From NCBI GenBank assembly GCA_002841275.1, contig PHET01000010.1, positions 1-64,000 of the forward strand: a stretch of 64,000 bases of DNA. Reading direction: 5' to 3'. Both the position numbers and the translations under genes were made by a program. The notes beneath the pieces are model-generated. The model saw nothing but the letters and a program-made list of their open reading frames with translations, did not search any database and was not told where the DNA came from. This document shows, piece by piece, positions 15,965 to 26,603 of the stretch. Source of the stretch: Actinobacteria bacterium HGW-Actinobacteria-7 (GTDB lineage Bacteria; Actinomycetota; Coriobacteriia; Anaerosomatales; PHET01). Position 1 is the first letter of the stretch, and every line of letters begins with the position of its first letter.

Positions 15965-16948
15965 TCATTTCCCGGTATCCCCCGATGTCGAGTCCACGGG
16001 CCCGAGCGACGAAGACGGGATGTCGGCGGTCGACTTCCCAAACAGGTACGTGTTGGCCTGAACGCCTTGCAGATCGCGCGACTGGAAGATGGCAACGGTC
16101 CTATAGAGCGGGCCACCGATCTGCTCGAGAAGCGCCTGACTGCGAGCGACACTCGCGACTCCGTTGGCGGGGTTCGTGAACGAGGTCTTGACCCACGTCA
16201 CGTAGCGCCCCTTCTGCCACGCAGCGACCTGAACACGCCGGTTCTTTGCGTAGGAGACTGTCGCTGTGATCCCCTCTTTCAGTCGCACGTCGCTGCTCTG
16301 GGTGGGGTACTTGGCAATGAGGGCCTCGTAGGCCTGTCGCGCGCCGGCCTCAGAGGAATAGCCATCCACTCGCGCGTAGACCACCGTAGCGGCCATTGCG
16401 ATCGAGTTCATGTTGTACGTCTGGTAGATGGCCTCTGATGACTGCCCGTCTGTGCCGGGTACAAGGTGTAGGTCGATGGTCTCGTATGCCAGAACATTGT
16501 CCGGCAGCATCTTTCCGGGGCCCTTTGGCAACGGTGGCGCCGCAGACTCAGTGGCCCCAGAAGACGAGCTGCTACTCACCACGACCTGGCGACCGAGAAA
16601 CGATGTGCCGTCAGGCATGACCCAGCTGGACAATAGCGCGAGCAGTACCGCGACACCCGCCAGCCCCATGAGTATCTGTGACAAGCGACGCTCTGGCACG
16701 TGAGCGACCGGTTGCGTGACCAGCTCGACCGGCTCCACGAAGCCTTCGAATCGAGCCAGCGCCTCAGGGGATGGCACGCGAACCGGGGCGGGCTCCGGAA
16801 GGGCCGAGGACGGAGCCGGCGCCGTTTCCTGCTGATCCGGCTGAACGTCGGTCGGACGCGCAGAATCGGTGTCGACGTTGTCCGCGGGCGGTGTCGGTCC
16901 GCCAAGGCGCGCGCGAAGTCTCTCGCTGATGTCAGGAAGCTCGCTCAT
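15965..16948 (-). CDS. Single-pass membrane protein of unknown function
   Basis: The protein has 327 residues from an ATG after TAGGAG. Residues 1-90 are cytoplasmic, acidic and proline-rich, ending in a short basic stretch. A TM helix spans about 91-111, then a serine-rich linker, then an extracytoplasmic domain of about 190 residues with alternating strands and helices and no cysteine. The late part (RRVQVAAWQKGRYVTWVK) resembles DUF6599-like anchored domains, but I do not recognise it firmly. It is the first gene of an operon with the 12-heme and 10-heme cytochromes and may be an assembly or anchoring partner. Confidence 0.75.
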   Translation of the reverse strand: MSELPDISERLRARLGGPTPPADNVDTDSARPTDVQPDQQETAPAPSSALPEPAPVRVPSPEALARFEGFVEPVELVTQPVAHVPERRLSQILMGLAGVAVLLALLSSWVMPDGTSFLGRQVVVSSSSSSGATESAAPPLPKGPGKMLPDNVLAYETIDLHLVPGTDGQSSEAIYQTYNMNSIAMAATVVYARVDGYSSEAGARQAYEALIAKYPTQSSDVRLKEGITATVSYAKNRRVQVAAWQKGRYVTWVKTSFTNPANGVASVARSQALLEQIGGPLYRTVAIFQSRDLQGVQANTYLFGKSTADIPSSSLGPVDSTSGDTGK

Positions 16949-17050
16949 GGTCTCCTAGGTGCAAAGCTCATGCCTAGCACGGCCGCATGCACCGCATCTC
17001 CAAATCCTACCAGAGTAGCGTCGCGCCAGAGCACGTCGCTCGGATTCGAA

Positions 17051-17085
17051 GAGGACCCCCGCGATTCTACATCGCGGGGGTCCTC
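17051..17085 (-). terminator. Hairpin after the second 7-heme cytochrome
   Basis: The arms 17051-17065 and 17071-17085 are perfectly complementary over 15 bases with a 5-base loop (TCTAC). It lies 45 bases beyond the stop of the cytochrome at 17131. There is no long T-run, but the stem is GC-rich and the position between two separately controlled genes fits termination. Confidence 0.65.
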
Positions 17086-17130
17086 CCCTCAGCCTGCCAT
17101 CAGATCAGCAGACCCTGCGAACTGTCCCTC

Positions 17131-18753
17131 TTAGTTGTGCACGCCGATGCCGGGGTGGCAGCGGAGGCAGACAGCGTCGAGGTTGTCCTCGGTGAGGTTG
17201 ACCGACTTGTAGGAGTTGAATCCAGTCGTCGAGCCAGCGGTCATCGAAGTGGTGTACGAACCGAGCATCTTGATGTCGGTCGCGGAACCAGAGTGCGGGA
17301 AGTCAGATGCACGCGTGTTGCGGTCAGCCTGGTAAGCAGACGTACCGTAGTGGCACTGCGAGCAGCTGCTCGAGCCAACCATAGCGGAGGCAGGAGTCGC
17401 GGCCTGGTTCATGCCGTAGCCAGTCGGGTCCGCCTTGGCGATCTCGACCGAAAGGTCGTTGCGGTGGCAGCTGTAGCACTGGCCAGGACCGGAGTGCGAA
17501 CCCACGTAAGGAGCAGGGTGCGTACGCTCGGTATGAGCCTTGAAGCCGAGCTCCTCGTTGGTCAGCGCCTCGGCGCCACCGATGTTGAGGTTGTGGCAGT
17601 CAGCACACCAGACAGAAAGCGTGTACTGGTTGACCGTGGCCGGATCCTCGGAGGGACCAGAACCAGCGTACTCGGCCGACATGTTCTGAGCGATCCAGGT
17701 CGGCTGCGTGGTGACAGCACCGTTCTCGTTGTAGATCTTCTCGCCCGAGCCGTCCTGGCTGTAGTTGAAGCCAGCGGTGAGCGTGGTCTCCGGAACCTTG
17801 ACGGCCAGACCGGAGTCGATCATGCCGTACTCGTTCAGACCGGCGGTCTGGGTCGTGACCTTGGTGGTACCAGAGGTGGTCGTCGCATCGACGTATACCG
17901 GCTGGTTCACAGTGCCGGCGGTGGTGGACTTGGTCCACGTACCGGACGGGTAGCGACGGAGGAGCTTGTAGCCGTTGGTCAGAGCGGCACCGTCAGCAAC
18001 GAGCGCGGTGTCGTAGCTGGCCGGCTGCCACACCTGAGCGGCCGCGTTGTGCGGCTGGTGGCAGCTGAAGCACGACAGGGAGTTCGGGCCGACGGGCTTC
18101 CAACCGGAGCGGCCGTTGGTGACGGCGCTCTGGCTGTGGTGACGGCTGAATCGATACATCTCGACGGGCTCGTCGTTGTACGAGCGAACCTCGACGGTCT
18201 CCGTGATCGGGTTACCGGTGGAGTCCGTACCGCTGACGACGACCGGGGTCGCGTTCTGGTCGGTCGCGCTGTCCGGTACGATGAACGCGCCCATGGTGTG
18301 GCCGTTCGTGGTATCGGTGCCGGCGGGGTTCAGGTCGTAGACGATCTTGTCCGAGTGGGCGCCGCCGCCGATGTGGCAGTAGTCGCAGGCGTCGGACTGG
18401 CTGTCGCCGCGGAGCAGGTAGTAGGCGCCTTCGGCACGGTGAACGGCGTGGCACACCTTACATTTGTTCGAGGTGCTGCTGTAGCCGCCGTGCGGGTTGG
18501 TGCCAAAACCTTCAGTTGCGGTGCCGGCAACCAGTGCACTGCCGTCGAAATACGTGCCTACGGAAAACGCAGCCTCGGCCGCGTAGCCGCCGGAGTACTT
18601 GGCAGCGCTGTCCTTCAGGTCCTGATACGTGACAGGAGCGGCGAACGCCGCGGAAGCCATGCCAAGGACGAAAGCGCCCGTGAGCACGGCGAGAAGCATC
18701 TTCTTCATGCGGGTCTCCTTCGGAGAGTTACTTTGCAGGATAGTTGACCTCAT
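17131..18753 (-). CDS. Secreted 7-heme c-type cytochrome (copy 2)
   Basis: Seven CXXCH motifs are present: CKVCH, CDYCH, CFSCH, CADCH, CYSCH, CSQCH and CLRCH. A signal peptide (LLAVLTGAFVLGMASAAFA) precedes mature APVTYQDL. No anchor or membrane helix follows, so the protein is released or assembled outside the cell. Two in-frame starts each have a good ribosome site: ATG 18753 (AAAGGAGGTG, 8-base spacing; 540 residues) and ATG 18708 (GAAGGAG, 6-base spacing; 525 residues). I give the longer one because its Shine-Dalgarno match is stronger, although MKKMLLAVL from 18708 is the more classical signal sequence. It is a paralogue of the cytochrome at 7854-9518. Low aromatic content, many Ser/Thr/Gly repeats and seven closely placed hemes would suit a polymerising surface cytochrome. 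Confidence 0.93.
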   Translation of the reverse strand: MRSTILQSNSPKETRMKKMLLAVLTGAFVLGMASAAFAAPVTYQDLKDSAAKYSGGYAAEAAFSVGTYFDGSALVAGTATEGFGTNPHGGYSSTSNKCKVCHAVHRAEGAYYLLRGDSQSDACDYCHIGGGAHSDKIVYDLNPAGTDTTNGHTMGAFIVPDSATDQNATPVVVSGTDSTGNPITETVEVRSYNDEPVEMYRFSRHHSQSAVTNGRSGWKPVGPNSLSCFSCHQPHNAAAQVWQPASYDTALVADGAALTNGYKLLRRYPSGTWTKSTTAGTVNQPVYVDATTTSGTTKVTTQTAGLNEYGMIDSGLAVKVPETTLTAGFNYSQDGSGEKIYNENGAVTTQPTWIAQNMSAEYAGSGPSEDPATVNQYTLSVWCADCHNLNIGGAEALTNEELGFKAHTERTHPAPYVGSHSGPGQCYSCHRNDLSVEIAKADPTGYGMNQAATPASAMVGSSSCSQCHYGTSAYQADRNTRASDFPHSGSATDIKMLGSYTTSMTAGSTTGFNSYKSVNLTEDNLDAVCLRCHPGIGVHN

Positions 18754-19117
18754 TTTTGCAACACCTCCTTTCTTGGTCAGAATTATTCGTCAGGCAGATC
18801 AAGTTGGTAGACCAGAAACTGCCGGTGGACGACTCGGTGACGAACCGCTCGTTATTCTGTTCACAATATCTTCGCAGTTCACGGTGCTATCAGAGCATGG
18901 TGTGTGCCAAGTACCCAGACGATGTGGAGATTTCTTGAGGTTCCTTAGCAAGAAGTTGTCAGCTGAGCCTCGGGAGCAGCGTGTACACCTGTCTTGAGCT
19001 GCGAGAACGCCGCTTCTTCGGTCTCCAGATCACGGCATTGCCATCCTGAAGAAACATGTGACCAGCGGAAGTGCGACCGCGACGTCAGCCAGTAGCGCTA
19101 TCAACCCGGAATGTGCC
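18754..19117. other. Gene-free region upstream of the 7-heme cytochrome
   Basis: About 360 bases without a coding sequence, with more A and T than its surroundings. It must hold the promoter of the cytochrome gene, but I found no convincing -35/-10 pair. An imperfect dyad ATTCTGTTCACAAT lies at 18854-18867 and could be an operator. The strong ribosome site of the cytochrome (AAAGGAGGTG) begins just inside the region near 18762. Confidence 0.4.
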
Positions 19118-19149
19118 GATGCCCGGCCCCAGTGGTCGGGCCGGGCATC
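19118..19149 (-). terminator. Hairpin after leuC
   Basis: GATGCCCGGCCC (19118-19129) pairs perfectly with 19138-19149 over 12 bases, with an 8-base loop. It lies 40 bases after the leuC stop on the minus strand and marks the edge between the leu genes and the cytochrome block. There is no clear T-run. Confidence 0.6.
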
Positions 19150-19188
19150 GTGAAATGGAGCCGAACTGTACAGCCGCTGAGCCGAGGG

Positions 19189-20457
19189 TCAGCTCAGGTC
19201 GTCTGGCAGGGCGATGTGACCGGCAACGGCCGTTGCAGCGGCCACCGCAGGCGATGACAGGTAGACCTCACTGGTGGGATCCCCCATGCGTCCGACGAAG
19301 TTGCGGTTGGTCGTGGCAACAGCGCGCTCCCCTGCCGCCAGAATGCCCATGTGACCACCAAGACACGGTCCGCAAGTCGGCGTGGACACCGCTGCACCGG
19401 CATCGAGGAATACGTCCATCAGACCCTCATGCATGCACTGGCGCCAGATGTCCTGCGTTGCCGGCAGGATGATGAGTCGCACGCCATCCGCGACCTTGTG
19501 CCCCTTCAGTACGCCCGCAGCAACGCGCATGTCCTCGATGCGGCCGTTCGTGCACGAGCCGATCACGACCTGATCTATCTTCACATCGCGCGCATCGGCC
19601 GCGGCCCGGGTGTTGCTCGGCAGATGCGGGAACGCGACGGTGGGGACGATCGTGGCGGCGTCTATCTCATATACCTGTGTGTAGACGGCGTCGGGATCCG
19701 AGTGATACTCGGTCCATGTACGCTCGGCCCTGCCCTCGAGATACGCGCGGGTGATATCGTCCACCGCGATGATGCCGCTCTTGGCGCCCGCCTCGATGGC
19801 CATATTGCATACTGTCATCCGGCCGTCCATGTCCATACAATCGAACACGTCGCCCGTGAACTCCATAGCCTGATACAAGGCCCCGTCAACGCCAATCATT
19901 CCGATGATGTGCAAGATGACGTCTTTCGGCGACACCCACGGCGCCAGCTGGCCTGTCACGTTGAACTTGATACTCGACGGGACCTTGAACCATGACTCGC
20001 CTGTCGCCATCGCAGCTGCTACATCGGTCGAGCCGACCCCCGTAGCAAACGCGCCGAGCGCGCCGTACGTGCAGGTATGCGAATCCGCGCCGATGATGAG
20101 ATCGCCGGGGCCTACGACACCCTGCTCGGGCAGGAGCGCGTGCTCAACGCCCATGCAGCCGATCTCGTAGTAGTGCGTGATTCCCTGAGCGTGAGCAAAG
20201 TCACGCATGATCTTCGCCTGCTCGGCGGATTTGATGTCCTTGTTGGGTGTGTAGTGGTCGGGAACAAGCGCGATACGCGTGTTGTCCCATACTTTGTCCA
20301 CTCCGACGCGGCCGAACTCTCGAATCGCGATGGGGGCGGTCACGTCGTTGGCAAGAACGATGTCGAGCTTCGCGCCAACGAGCTGCCCGGGCTGAACCTC
20401 GGCCAGGCCTGCGTGTGCCGCGAAGATCTTCTCAGTGATGGTCATAGGTCGAGACAT
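19189..20457 (-). CDS. leuC: 3-isopropylmalate dehydratase large subunit
   Basis: The protein has 422 residues. It carries the aconitase-type 4Fe-4S ligands: one Cys in [12 protein letters not shown] and a pair in [25 protein letters not shown] and [12 protein letters not shown] are further family motifs. It is the short (about 420 residues) bacterial/archaeal LeuC form that works with a separate small subunit. It starts three bases after the leuA stop with GAGGAG upstream. Its partner leuD is on the far side of the 11-kb cytochrome block. A second LeuC-like protein at 35947-37206 probably serves another substrate. Confidence 0.95.
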   Translation of the reverse strand: MSRPMTITEKIFAAHAGLAEVQPGQLVGAKLDIVLANDVTAPIAIREFGRVGVDKVWDNTRIALVPDHYTPNKDIKSAEQAKIMRDFAHAQGITHYYEIGCMGVEHALLPEQGVVGPGDLIIGADSHTCTYGALGAFATGVGSTDVAAAMATGESWFKVPSSIKFNVTGQLAPWVSPKDVILHIIGMIGVDGALYQAMEFTGDVFDCMDMDGRMTVCNMAIEAGAKSGIIAVDDITRAYLEGRAERTWTEYHSDPDAVYTQVYEIDAATIVPTVAFPHLPSNTRAAADARDVKIDQVVIGSCTNGRIEDMRVAAGVLKGHKVADGVRLIILPATQDIWRQCMHEGLMDVFLDAGAAVSTPTCGPCLGGHMGILAAGERAVATTNRNFVGRMGDPTSEVYLSSPAVAAATAVAGHIALPDDLS

Positions 20458-20460
20458 GTC

Positions 20461-22005
20461 CTATAGCTCCTCTTCGACGGTAGGAATCTGGCTGACGAGC
20501 AGCCGGTTGAGAGCGTTCATGTACGCTTTGGCCGATGCCACGATGATATCCGAGTGCGCGCCCCTGCCGGTGAAGATGCGACCATCGCCGCTTGTGACCC
20601 TGATGGTCACCTCGCCAAGAGCATCGATACCGCGGGTGACCGCCTGGACGCTGAACTCGGAGAGTTCGTTGTCCACCTGAATCAACCGGTTGATAGCCTT
20701 GTATACCGCATCGACCGGGCCGGTGCCGTGGCTGGAATCTATCAGATGCTCGCCATCCTGCGTTACCAGCTCGACTGTTGCTGTTGGAATCCCGGGGTCC
20801 CCACTGGTGAAATGTACTTGCGCAAGGTGGTAGACCTCGTTGACGGTCCGCTCGGTCTCCCCCACCAGAACCTCAAGGTCCTCGTCGTAGACCTCCTTCT
20901 TCTTGTCGGCGAGCTCTAGGAATGCGGTGTGGACTCGCTCGAACTCTTCGTCGGGCAGCACGTAGCCGAGCTCCTCGAGGCGGTGCCTCAAGGCGTGACG
21001 TCCACTGCGTGCGGTGAGCACGATTGCGCTGCCGCCTGCACCGACGTCGACCGGATCGATGATCTCGTAGGTCGAACGCTCCTTGAGGACGCCATCCTGG
21101 TGGATCCCGCTCGAGTGGGCGAACGCATTGGCGCCCACGATCGCCTTGTTGGGCTGGACGCGAATGCCCGTGATGGTCGAGACGAGACGGCTCGTGCGCA
21201 CGATCTCCCGAGTGTTGATCCCGGTGTCCACCCCAAAGACGTCAGGGCGCTGCTTGAGCGCCATGACGACCTCTTCCATCGCCGTGTTGCCGGCGCGCTC
21301 TCCGATGCCGTTTATCGTGCACTCGATCTGGCGTGCCCCCGCCCGGACTCCGGCGAGTGCGTTGGCCGTGGCCATGCCCAGATCGTTGTGACAATGAATG
21401 GAGACAATCACGTCCTCGATTCCGGTGACGTTCTCCATAAGGCCGCGGATGAGATCCCCGAACGCCTCGGGATACGCGTAGCCGGTGGTATCCGGAATAT
21501 TGATGACCGTGGCACCAGCGGCGACCACAGCCTCGACCATGCGGTACAGAAACTCGGGATTGGCTCGGCCTGCGTCCTCGGCGTAGAACTCGACGTCACC
21601 CACGAGGTTGCGCGCGTACTTGACCGCCGCGACCCCGCGCTCGAGCGCTGTCTCCTCAGAGATGCGGAGCTTGTCTCGAAGATGACTGTCGGAGACGCCG
21701 ATACCCGTGTGGATGCGGGGACGCTTCGCGGTGGCAAGAGCGTCGGCGGCGACGTCGATGTCGTTGAAGATCGCGCGAGTGAGCCCGCACACGACTGCCG
21801 CATCGCCCACCTCGGTACCGATGCGACGGACGCTCTCGAAATCTCCTGGGCTGGAGACCGGGAAGCCCGCCTCGATCACATCGACGCCCAGCCGCACGAG
21901 CTGACGTGCGATCTCGAGCTTCTCCTCTGTGTTCATGCTTGCGCCCGGCGACTGCTCGCCATCGCGCAGTGTCGTGTCGAATATGTAGACGCGTTCGGTA
22001 CTCAT
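20461..22005 (-). CDS. leuA: 2-isopropylmalate synthase
   Basis: The protein has 514 residues starting at [13 protein letters not shown], 8 bases after GGAGGG; the longer frame lacks a ribosome site. [14 protein letters not shown] carries the catalytic Arg-Asp-Glu, and [13 protein letters not shown] the metal ligands. The C-terminal LeuA dimer domain, which normally binds leucine for feedback inhibition, is complete. It condenses 2-oxoisovalerate and acetyl-CoA as the first committed step to leucine. A 256-base upstream region with a possible leader peptide and a hairpin separates it from serA. Confidence 0.95.
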   Translation of the reverse strand: MSTERVYIFDTTLRDGEQSPGASMNTEEKLEIARQLVRLGVDVIEAGFPVSSPGDFESVRRIGTEVGDAAVVCGLTRAIFNDIDVAADALATAKRPRIHTGIGVSDSHLRDKLRISEETALERGVAAVKYARNLVGDVEFYAEDAGRANPEFLYRMVEAVVAAGATVINIPDTTGYAYPEAFGDLIRGLMENVTGIEDVIVSIHCHNDLGMATANALAGVRAGARQIECTINGIGERAGNTAMEEVVMALKQRPDVFGVDTGINTREIVRTSRLVSTITGIRVQPNKAIVGANAFAHSSGIHQDGVLKERSTYEIIDPVDVGAGGSAIVLTARSGRHALRHRLEELGYVLPDEEFERVHTAFLELADKKKEVYDEDLEVLVGETERTVNEVYHLAQVHFTSGDPGIPTATVELVTQDGEHLIDSSHGTGPVDAVYKAINRLIQVDNELSEFSVQAVTRGIDALGEVTIRVTSGDGRIFTGRGAHSDIIVASAKAYMNALNRLLVSQIPTVEEEL

Positions 22006-22050
22006 GGTGTCAGACCCTCCTGGTAGCTTCAGTGCCACGGACTTTCGCTT

Positions 22051-22083
22051 GCCGGCGTGTCCCCCCGGGGGACGCGCGCCGGC
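22051..22083 (-). promoter_or_regulatory. GC-rich hairpin in the leuA leader
   Basis: GCCGGCG (22051-22057) with TCCCCC and the opposing GGGGGA...CGCCGGC (to 22083) form a long GC stem with a small bulge. It directly follows the stop codon of the candidate leader peptide and lies 45 bases before the leuA start. That position suits an attenuator or a structure that controls ribosome access; no T-run follows it, so simple termination is less likely. Confidence 0.4.
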
Positions 22084-22211
22084 TAGCTAAGTCGTAGCCA
22101 CTCCGAACGAGGGATCAGGGGGGCGATTCGCACGGAGTAGCGGCTCCGGGGCACGATAAGCGAAAGGCCTGCGAAGGCCGTGTTCATCCGCCCTGTGGAT
22201 GGACACTGCAT
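22083..22211 (-). CDS. Candidate leuA leader peptide, 42 residues
   Basis: An ATG at 22211 follows AAAGGGG at suitable spacing and opens a 42-codon frame ending in TAG beside the hairpin at 22051-22083. Ten of its last 27 residues are Leu, Ile or Val, including the late [12 protein letters not shown]. Leader peptides rich in regulatory codons before leuA are known in actinobacteria, where slow translation changes the downstream fold. The pattern here is suggestive only: the branched-chain codons are scattered and not in a run, and composition alone could give this. Confidence 0.35.
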   Translation of the reverse strand: MQCPSTGRMNTAFAGLSLIVPRSRYSVRIAPLIPRSEWLRLS

Positions 22212-22261
22212 GAGCACCCCTTTCGTGTTCGCGCCGCGGAGCCGCGGCTGCTCCGACCGAA

Positions 22262-23842
22262 CTACAGTTCCACACTCCACGCCTCGGCGATGCCCGCCTC
22301 GGCCATGATCAGCTTCTGCACATCGCGAGGAACGGGAGTGTCGACATTGATACCCATGAGCGCCTCACCGGCGATCTTGGTACGCCCGACCTGCATCATG
22401 CCGATGTTGATCGAATGGGCTCCCAGCATGGTACCCACCTTACCGATCATGCCCGGACGGTCCTCGTAGCGGAAGAACGTCATATGCTCTGTGGGCTGCA
22501 TGTCCAGATCGAAGCCGTACATCGAGACCAAACGGGCCTCGTTCTTCTTGCCAATGACCGTTCCGCCGATCTCAACTCGACCGGTGGGAGTGTCGGCACC
22601 GACCTTGACCATGTTCACGTAGTCAAGGCTCTCGGAACTGCGGCTCTCGGTGACGCGGATGCCCCGCTGCTCGGCGTAGTACTCGGCGTTGACGAAGTTC
22701 ACCGAGTCAGACGACACCCTGGTGAGCATGCCCTTGAGAACGGCCGTCTTGAGGATGCGTGTGTCCGTATCGGCAAGCCCGCCCAAGAACGTGACCTCGA
22801 TGGACTCGACACCTCCGTGCGCCATCTGCCCGAGCATGGTGCCCAGCGCCTCAGCGATGCCCAGATACGGTCCGACCTTCTCGAAGACCTCGGGCGCTAC
22901 CGGTGCGATGTTGACGGCGGTGGGCACCATCTTGCCCAGAAGCCCATCGGCGACGAACTGCGCGATCTGCTCGCCGGCACGGTCCTGGGCCTCTGCCGTC
23001 GAAGCGCCCAGGTGCGGGGTGAGGATAGCGTTGTCGAACTCGAGCAGCGGGGAGTCGGTGCATGGCTCGACCTCGTAGACGTCGATGGCCGCGCCGGCGA
23101 CTTTGCCGGAACGCAGCGCGTCAGCCAGCGCATCGAGCTGGTAGATGCCACCACGGGCGGTGTTGATGACCCGGACGCCGTCCTTCATCTTGGCGAACTG
23201 TTCGGTCCCGAACATCCCGATGGTCTCTTTGGTCTTGGGCAGGTGGACGGTGATGAAGTCGGCCTGCGGCAAGATGTCATCCACGTTCTCGAACAGCTCC
23301 ACTCCCATGGCCTGAGCGCGCTCCGGGGTGGTGTAGGGGTCGAAGCCGATCAGCCGCATCCCGAACGAGCGGGCGCGCTCAGCAACCAGCGAACCGATAC
23401 GCCCAAGCCCGAATATCGCGAGCGTCTTCTCGTAGAGCTCGGCACCCGTGAACTTCGACCGCTCCCATTTGCACTGCTTCATGCTCGCGCTGGCTTGAGG
23501 TGTCTTGCGAGCCAGTGCCAGCATGAGCGCCATCGTCTGCTCCGCCGCCGACACCACGTTGGAGGTGGGTGCGTTGCAGACGATCACACCACGCTCGGTC
23601 GCGGCGGTGACATCGACGTTGTCCACGCCCACACCTGCACGGCCGATGATCTTGAGGTTCACTCCTGCCTCGATCACGTCACGAGTCGCCCGCGTTGCGG
23701 AACGCACAATGAGCGCGTCATAGACAGGAATCTCCGCGACGAGCTGCTCGGGTGACAGATCCGTCTTCACGTCGACGTCGAACTGCTCCTTCAGAAGCGC
23801 GATGCCGCTAGCGGCGATACTCTCAGCGACCAGTACTCTCAC
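22262..23842 (-). CDS. serA: D-3-phosphoglycerate dehydrogenase
   Basis: The protein has 526 residues with a GTG start 9 bases after the preceding aminotransferase. It is the long form of the enzyme: substrate domain, NAD-binding fold with GLGRIGSLVAERA near 146, the catalytic Arg/Glu and the His in LTPHLGAST, then an allosteric substrate-binding domain, then an ACT domain (FFRYEDRPGMIGKVGT) that normally binds serine for feedback control. It oxidises 3-phosphoglycerate to 3-phosphohydroxypyruvate. Pairing with the class-V aminotransferase just upstream gives the next step of serine synthesis. Confidence 0.96.
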   Translation of the reverse strand: MRVLVAESIAASGIALLKEQFDVDVKTDLSPEQLVAEIPVYDALIVRSATRATRDVIEAGVNLKIIGRAGVGVDNVDVTAATERGVIVCNAPTSNVVSAAEQTMALMLALARKTPQASASMKQCKWERSKFTGAELYEKTLAIFGLGRIGSLVAERARSFGMRLIGFDPYTTPERAQAMGVELFENVDDILPQADFITVHLPKTKETIGMFGTEQFAKMKDGVRVINTARGGIYQLDALADALRSGKVAGAAIDVYEVEPCTDSPLLEFDNAILTPHLGASTAEAQDRAGEQIAQFVADGLLGKMVPTAVNIAPVAPEVFEKVGPYLGIAEALGTMLGQMAHGGVESIEVTFLGGLADTDTRILKTAVLKGMLTRVSSDSVNFVNAEYYAEQRGIRVTESRSSESLDYVNMVKVGADTPTGRVEIGGTVIGKKNEARLVSMYGFDLDMQPTEHMTFFRYEDRPGMIGKVGTMLGAHSINIGMMQVGRTKIAGEALMGINVDTPVPRDVQKLIMAEAGIAEAWSVEL

Positions 23843-23851
23843 CGCACATCC

Positions 23852-24997
23852 CTACCCTTCCATGAATACGGTCTCGGCTGCCTTGATGCCCGCACCGCGC
23901 TCGAACTCGTAGCCGAGCTCCGCGAGGGTCATCTCAAGTGCAGCCAGCGTGACGATGATGTCGAAGTCGCCGAAGTAGCCCAGGTGACCGATGCGGAAGA
24001 TGCGCCCGGTGTAGTCGTCCTGCCCACCCGCGATGGTGACGCCGTGCTTGTCCTTCATGATCTTGACGATCGCCTTGCCATCCACGCCCTCGGGTACCCA
24101 CACCGGGGTGACCGCACTGCCGCGGCCCTCAGGCGGAGCGAAGAGCTTCATGCCCAGTGCCTCACAGCCCTTGCGGGTGGCCTCGGCCAAGCGCGAGTGG
24201 CGGGCGACAGTGTTCTCAAGACCCTCTTCGCGAATCATCCCGAGCGCCTGATTGAGTCCCAACACCAGAGAGACCGCCGGCGTGAAGGGCGTCGTGTCCT
24301 TCTCGACGTTCTTCTTGTACTTCATCCAGTCGAAGTAGTACTTGGGCAGCGTTGAGCGCTCGTAGGCTCGCCACGCCTTCTCAGAGACCGTGCATGCAGC
24401 CAGCCCCGGCGGGAGCATGAGGCCTTTCTGCGAGCCGGTCATCACGACATCGAGACCCCACTCGTCGGTCTTGCAGTCAACGGCTCCGATACCCGTGATC
24501 GAGTCGACGATGAGCACACACTCAGGAAACTCCCGGACGATGGCTCCTATGGCCTTCACGTCGTTGAGCACCCCGCTTGAGGTCTCGGACTGGGTGACGA
24601 TGACGCCGCGCACGCCGGGATTCTCGGCAAGGGCGGTCGCCACATCCGCCGGATCTACCACCGACGTCCACTCGTAGGCCAGATCGACCACGTTGATACC
24701 GTAGGTCTCGCAGATGCCCTTCTGCCGATCGCCGAACTTGCCATTTCGGCACACGATGACCGTGTCGCCTGCCGAGAAGCAGTTGACGATCGCGGCCTCC
24801 ATGACACCGGTTCCCGAGCAGGCGAACAGCAGCGCATCGCCCGTGGTCTCGAACACATACTTGAGCCCCTCGATGGCCGACTTGAACGCCGCCGAGAAGT
24901 CCGGCGTGCGGTGGTGGATCATCGGTGCGGCCATCGTGAGCATGATCTCTGCGGGCACCGGGGTGGGGCCCGGAGTCATCAGGTACTTCTTCTTCAT
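23852..24997 (-). CDS. Class V aminotransferase (serine-pyruvate/alanine-glyoxylate type)
   Basis: The protein has 381 residues, starting at MKKKYLMTPGPTPVP with GGGGGAG upstream. It is a fold-type I PLP enzyme of the AGXT family: SGTGVMEAA near the phosphate site, DSITGIGAVD with the PLP-ring Asp, and the Schiff-base lysine in TGSQKGLMLPPG. In several anaerobes and archaea such a gene is coupled to serA and supplies the phosphoserine or serine transamination step; the nine-base gap to serA supports that role here. Aminotransfer to glyoxylate or pyruvate is the alternative. Confidence 0.88.
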   Translation of the reverse strand: MKKKYLMTPGPTPVPAEIMLTMAAPMIHHRTPDFSAAFKSAIEGLKYVFETTGDALLFACSGTGVMEAAIVNCFSAGDTVIVCRNGKFGDRQKGICETYGINVVDLAYEWTSVVDPADVATALAENPGVRGVIVTQSETSSGVLNDVKAIGAIVREFPECVLIVDSITGIGAVDCKTDEWGLDVVMTGSQKGLMLPPGLAACTVSEKAWRAYERSTLPKYYFDWMKYKKNVEKDTTPFTPAVSLVLGLNQALGMIREEGLENTVARHSRLAEATRKGCEALGMKLFAPPEGRGSAVTPVWVPEGVDGKAIVKIMKDKHGVTIAGGQDDYTGRIFRIGHLGYFGDFDIIVTLAALEMTLAELGYEFERGAGIKAAETVFMEG

Positions 24998-25066
24998 ATC
25001 GCGCTTCTCCCCCGCGCTCGGGCGCTCATGCCTCATGCACGAGCGCCGCCATCATCGTCGCAAATG

Positions 25067-26599
<1,533 letters not shown>

Positions 26600-26603
<4 letters not shown>

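Noticed and set aside
22006-22261. T-box riboswitch before leuA
   Set aside because: No AGTA, AGAGAG or distal-loop motif is present; only a possible leader peptide and a hairpin.
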